This document shows, piece after piece, positions 14,909 to 17,097 of a DNA stretch of 17,097 bases. The position numbers and the translations under genes were made by a program. The DNA comes from Bacillota bacterium (GTDB lineage Bacteria; Bacillota; Clostridia; Peptostreptococcales; Anaerovoracaceae): the NCBI GenBank assembly GCA_016286935.1, contig JAEEUO010000002.1:1-17097 (forward strand), read 5' to 3'. Position 1 is the first letter of the stretch, and each line of letters opens with the position of its first letter. The notes under the pieces are model-generated. The model was given only the letters and a program-made list of their open reading frames with translations. It ran no database searches and was not told the origin of the DNA.

Positions 14909-14926
14909 CGTTTCACAGGAAGGCGG

Positions 14927-16753
14927 TCAGTCGATCTCGTGGCGCCGTTTATCCGACCGTATCCGGTCGAAGAGGACGCGGTAATACGATTCGTCGGTGG
15001 ACGAGAGGATCCTCTGGAGCGACGCCCGGACGGAGAGGTCGTGGAGCCACGACGTGACGAGCGGGGAGAAGCGCGTCCGTTCGCCGCGGAGGACGCGTTC
15101 GATCGCCGCGTCGGGGCCGGCCGGGGACGCGTCGACGAGGGCGACGGCGACGGCGATCACGTCGGTCATCTGGCGGTACGGGGAATCGGTCCGGACGTAA
15201 TCGTCCGGGTATCCGCCCGCGCCGTTGTACCAGGAATGGTGGCCGTGGGCGACGTCCGCGAACCGTTCGGTCGAGGCATGCTCCTTCAGGTCGTCGCGGC
15301 CCGCGACGGTGTGGAGCTCGTAGAGGCGCTGCTCGCTCTCGAACAGCTTCCGCGAGCGCATCAGGCGCTCCATGTTCATCTTCAGGAGGCCGATGTTGCA
15401 GAGCAGTCCGCATTCGCGCGCGTAGTCGAGGACGAGCGCCTTCTTCCGCGCCGGGCTCGCCACGTCCTTCAGGAACGGGATGTCGTCGAAGAACGCCGCG
15501 TCGCCGCGCAGGAGGGCGCCGGCCAAAAGCATGGCGATCTCGCCCGTCCGGAACGCGCGGATCGTCAGGATCGGGTCGTAGCGCCGCATCAGAGCGAGCA
15601 TGACGTCCTTGTAGCTTTCGGCGCCCGGGATCTCGTAGTATTCGGCCGATACGAGGTTCAGCGCGTAGTCGAAGGAGTCGTCGAGGTGATCGAGCGGGAA
15701 GGTGAGGAGCGTCTTCATCATCTTCCGGTACGCGCGGAGCAGGAACTGGTTGCACTCGTCCTTCGTCTGCATCGAAGGCGTCTCGCGCATCAGGTGGGCG
15801 TAGTAGAGCGGGAGCTGGATGTTCGAGTAGAGGCCGGAGGTGTCGTACCGGTCGTACGGAGCCATATCGATCAGATGCTCCATCCGCTGGAGCGTCGTCG
15901 CGAGATCGACGAACCCGCAGTTGTATTCCATCTCATAATACGGCCAGAGCCAACGCACGTTCGGGGTGTCCGTCGCGTTCTCGGGCTCGAAGACGATCTG
16001 GCACGCGCCGAGCACCTCGGCGAGCTCGTCGGCGTTGAGGTCGCCGCGCGAGAGGATGTTGCGGTTGGAGCTCATCTGCATGTTCGTGCGCTTCTCGAAG
16101 ACGTCCCACGGCAGGCCGGGCGCGAGGTTCCGGTAGTAATCGTCGCGGCAGATGCGCAGGACCTTCCCGCTCGCGGCGATGCGCTTTTTCGTGCCGATCG
16201 TGCAGAGCGCGATGTTGGCGAGGGCGCGGATGATGTAGCCCTTCGTCTCCTCGTCCTCGATCGAATCGAAGAACTTCAGATACGAGCCGGCCTCGGTGAA
16301 GATCATCTCGTTCTCGAAATAGAGCTGGGTGAGGCGGCTTCTGGCGAGGCCCTGGGCGGTCCGGCGCTGGTAGTAGAGGCCCATGCCGAGCTTGTAGAGC
16401 TCGCGGATGACGCCGTTGCGGTCGCGGCGGACGCGGTAGAGGCTGAGGAGCGCGTCGTGGATCAGATTGTAGACGCCGCAGTCGAGGTTCGTGTGCCAGT
16501 CCATCAGCTGATCGCCGAACGCGACGAGATCCGCGATCGTTTCGGGCGTCGCGTTGTGGAGATCGTCGAGCACGGGGAACAGAGACGCGTCGAGCAGATC
16601 GGTGTTCTCCCGGAAGAGCGCGTCGATCCGGTTGCTCGCTTCACGCCGCTGCCCGTACCACGCGTCAAAATCACCGTCGAAGCCGGCGGAGAGGTCGCGG
16701 AGACGGACGATCTCGCGCATATTCTCGATGTAGCGGGTCTGGTAGGGCTGCAT
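14927..16753 (-). CDS. HD-GYP-like signalling protein with a degenerate HD motif
   Basis: The 608-aa protein has a long, mostly helical N-terminal region (TPR-like in feel, about 1-370, no clear signature) and a C-terminal HD-GYP-like domain. The GYP part is clear: GHHSWYNGAGGYPDDY, with H505-H506 and G514-Y515-P516, followed by TDVIAVAVALVDAS, where active HD-GYP proteins have the IxxVADxxDAxT strand. The HD doublet expected in LLHDIGK reads LLCNIGL (C452, N453), so a key metal-ligand pair is missing. Active HD-GYP domains hydrolyse cyclic di-GMP; this one may bind a nucleotide or a partner instead. ATG 16753 follows the kinase/receiver gene by 11 bp with GAAAGG upstream, so the two form an operon. 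No membrane segment or signal peptide was seen. Confidence 0.72.
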   Translation of the reverse strand: MQPYQTRYIENMREIVRLRDLSAGFDGDFDAWYGQRREASNRIDALFRENTDLLDASLFPVLDDLHNATPETIADLVAFGDQLMDWHTNLDCGVYNLIHDALLSLYRVRRDRNGVIRELYKLGMGLYYQRRTAQGLARSRLTQLYFENEMIFTEAGSYLKFFDSIEDEETKGYIIRALANIALCTIGTKKRIAASGKVLRICRDDYYRNLAPGLPWDVFEKRTNMQMSSNRNILSRGDLNADELAEVLGACQIVFEPENATDTPNVRWLWPYYEMEYNCGFVDLATTLQRMEHLIDMAPYDRYDTSGLYSNIQLPLYYAHLMRETPSMQTKDECNQFLLRAYRKMMKTLLTFPLDHLDDSFDYALNLVSAEYYEIPGAESYKDVMLALMRRYDPILTIRAFRTGEIAMLLAGALLRGDAAFFDDIPFLKDVASPARKKALVLDYARECGLLCNIGLLKMNMERLMRSRKLFESEQRLYELHTVAGRDDLKEHASTERFADVAHGHHSWYNGAGGYPDDYVRTDSPYRQMTDVIAVAVALVDASPAGPDAAIERVLRGERTRFSPLVTSWLHDLSVRASLQRILSSTDESYYRVLFDRIRSDKRRHEID

Positions 16754-16764
16754 CCGGGACCTTT

Positions 16765-17097
16765 CTACAGAATCTGACGGAGGGTCTGCATGAGTTTGTT
16801 GATGTCGATCGGCTTCGCGATGTGGCCGTTCATGCCGTATTCACGGGCCTTCGCGATGTCCTCGGCGAAGATGTTGGCCGTCATCGCGTAGATCGGGATC
16901 TTCTCCGCGTCGGGGTGGCCGGAGGCGCGGATCGCGCGCGTCGCGGCATAGCCGTCCATGACGGGCATCTGGATGTCCATCAGGATCAGATCGAAATAGC
17001 CGGCGGCGCAGGCGGAGAAGCGGTCGACGGCTTCTTTGTCGTTTTCCGCCGTCTCGACCGAGGCGTTCGTCGCGAGCAGGATCTCGCAGGCGATCTC
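16765..17097 (-). CDS. Receiver domain of a hybrid histidine kinase or response regulator (partial, N-terminus off the right edge)
   Basis: The frame is open to the window edge and gives the last 110 residues of a protein. They form most of a CheY-like receiver: phosphoacceptor Asp in LILMDIQMPVMDG, the conserved Thr region IPIYAMTANIF, and the Lys of HIAKPIDINKLMQTL. The early acidic pair of the receiver is outside the window. The MTANIFAEDIAKAREYGMNG and KPID style is typical of C-terminal receivers on large hybrid sensor kinases of Clostridia. It ends with TAG 11 bp before the HD-GYP-like gene and is the upstream member of that two-gene unit. Whether a kinase domain precedes it cannot be seen. 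Confidence 0.88.
   Translation of the reverse strand, partial: EIACEILLATNASVETAENDKEAVDRFSACAAGYFDLILMDIQMPVMDGYAATRAIRASGHPDAEKIPIYAMTANIFAEDIAKAREYGMNGHIAKPIDINKLMQTLRQIL

Noticed and set aside
14875..14919. Outer inverted repeat CCTGTGA/TCACAGG as a protein-binding site or riboswitch
   Set aside because: It is only 7 bp and centred on the terminator hairpin. It is more simply an extension of the terminator or chance.
14939..16777. A 612-codon plus-strand frame opposite the HD-GYP-like gene, and similar long frames opposite the other operon genes
   Set aside because: They show repetitive Arg/Glu/Val/Ala composition, no motifs, and mirror real genes on the minus strand.

Overview
The window is GC-rich (roughly 60% by eye) and looks like a gut or rumen Clostridia chromosome (Oscillospirales/Christensenellales-like). 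Supporting signs are strong AGGAGG ribosome binding sites, an S-layer-homology (SLH) surface protein, ROK regulation, GPH-family transport and a hybrid kinase next to an HD-GYP-type protein. The taxon is an inference from style only.

Left block (1-6292): a regulator on the minus strand, cut by the window edge, is divergent from a large secreted SLH protein (1733 aa). The regulator is built from two tandem helix-turn-helix modules. The 154-bp gap between the two genes holds a clear promoter for the regulator and a spaced inverted repeat (TGGACAAC-N19-GTTGTCCA) that probably serves both genes. The surface protein has a signal peptide, beta-helix-like glycine-rich repeats, two copies of an 80-residue module and three C-terminal SLH domains. 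Two strong hairpins separate it from the convergent operon to its right.

Central block (6401-14872, minus strand): a seven-gene operon runs GH31 glycosidase, GPH sugar transporter, transaldolase, HIBADH-family reductase, DUF4867 cupin-like protein, L-fucose-isomerase-like enzyme, ROK regulator. The spacing is 40 bp or less throughout and one pair overlaps. This matches the sulfoquinovose transaldolase (sulfo-TAL) pathway: uptake and hydrolysis of sulfoquinovosides, isomerisation to 6-deoxy-6-sulfofructose, transaldolase transfer giving fructose-6-phosphate plus sulfolactaldehyde, and reduction to dihydroxypropanesulfonate. The glycosidase carries nearly the whole sulfoquinovosidase signature, but the sulfonate-binding Arg (E. 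coli YihQ R301) is Gln. Anion-pocket positions also differ in the transaldolase and the reductase. It is therefore either a divergent sulfo-TAL operon or a related pathway for another 6-modified glucose. One promoter with a 25-bp near-perfect palindrome at the transcription start precedes the operon; the palindrome is the obvious candidate operator for the ROK protein.

Right block (14881-17097, minus strand): a hybrid histidine kinase or response regulator, of which only the C-terminal receiver domain is in the window, is followed by a 608-aa HD-GYP-like protein whose HD doublet is replaced by Cys-Asn. This pair ends in its own terminator just upstream of the sugar operon promoter.

No tRNA, rRNA, CRISPR array or mobile element was seen. 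No gene-free stretch exceeds 300 bases.
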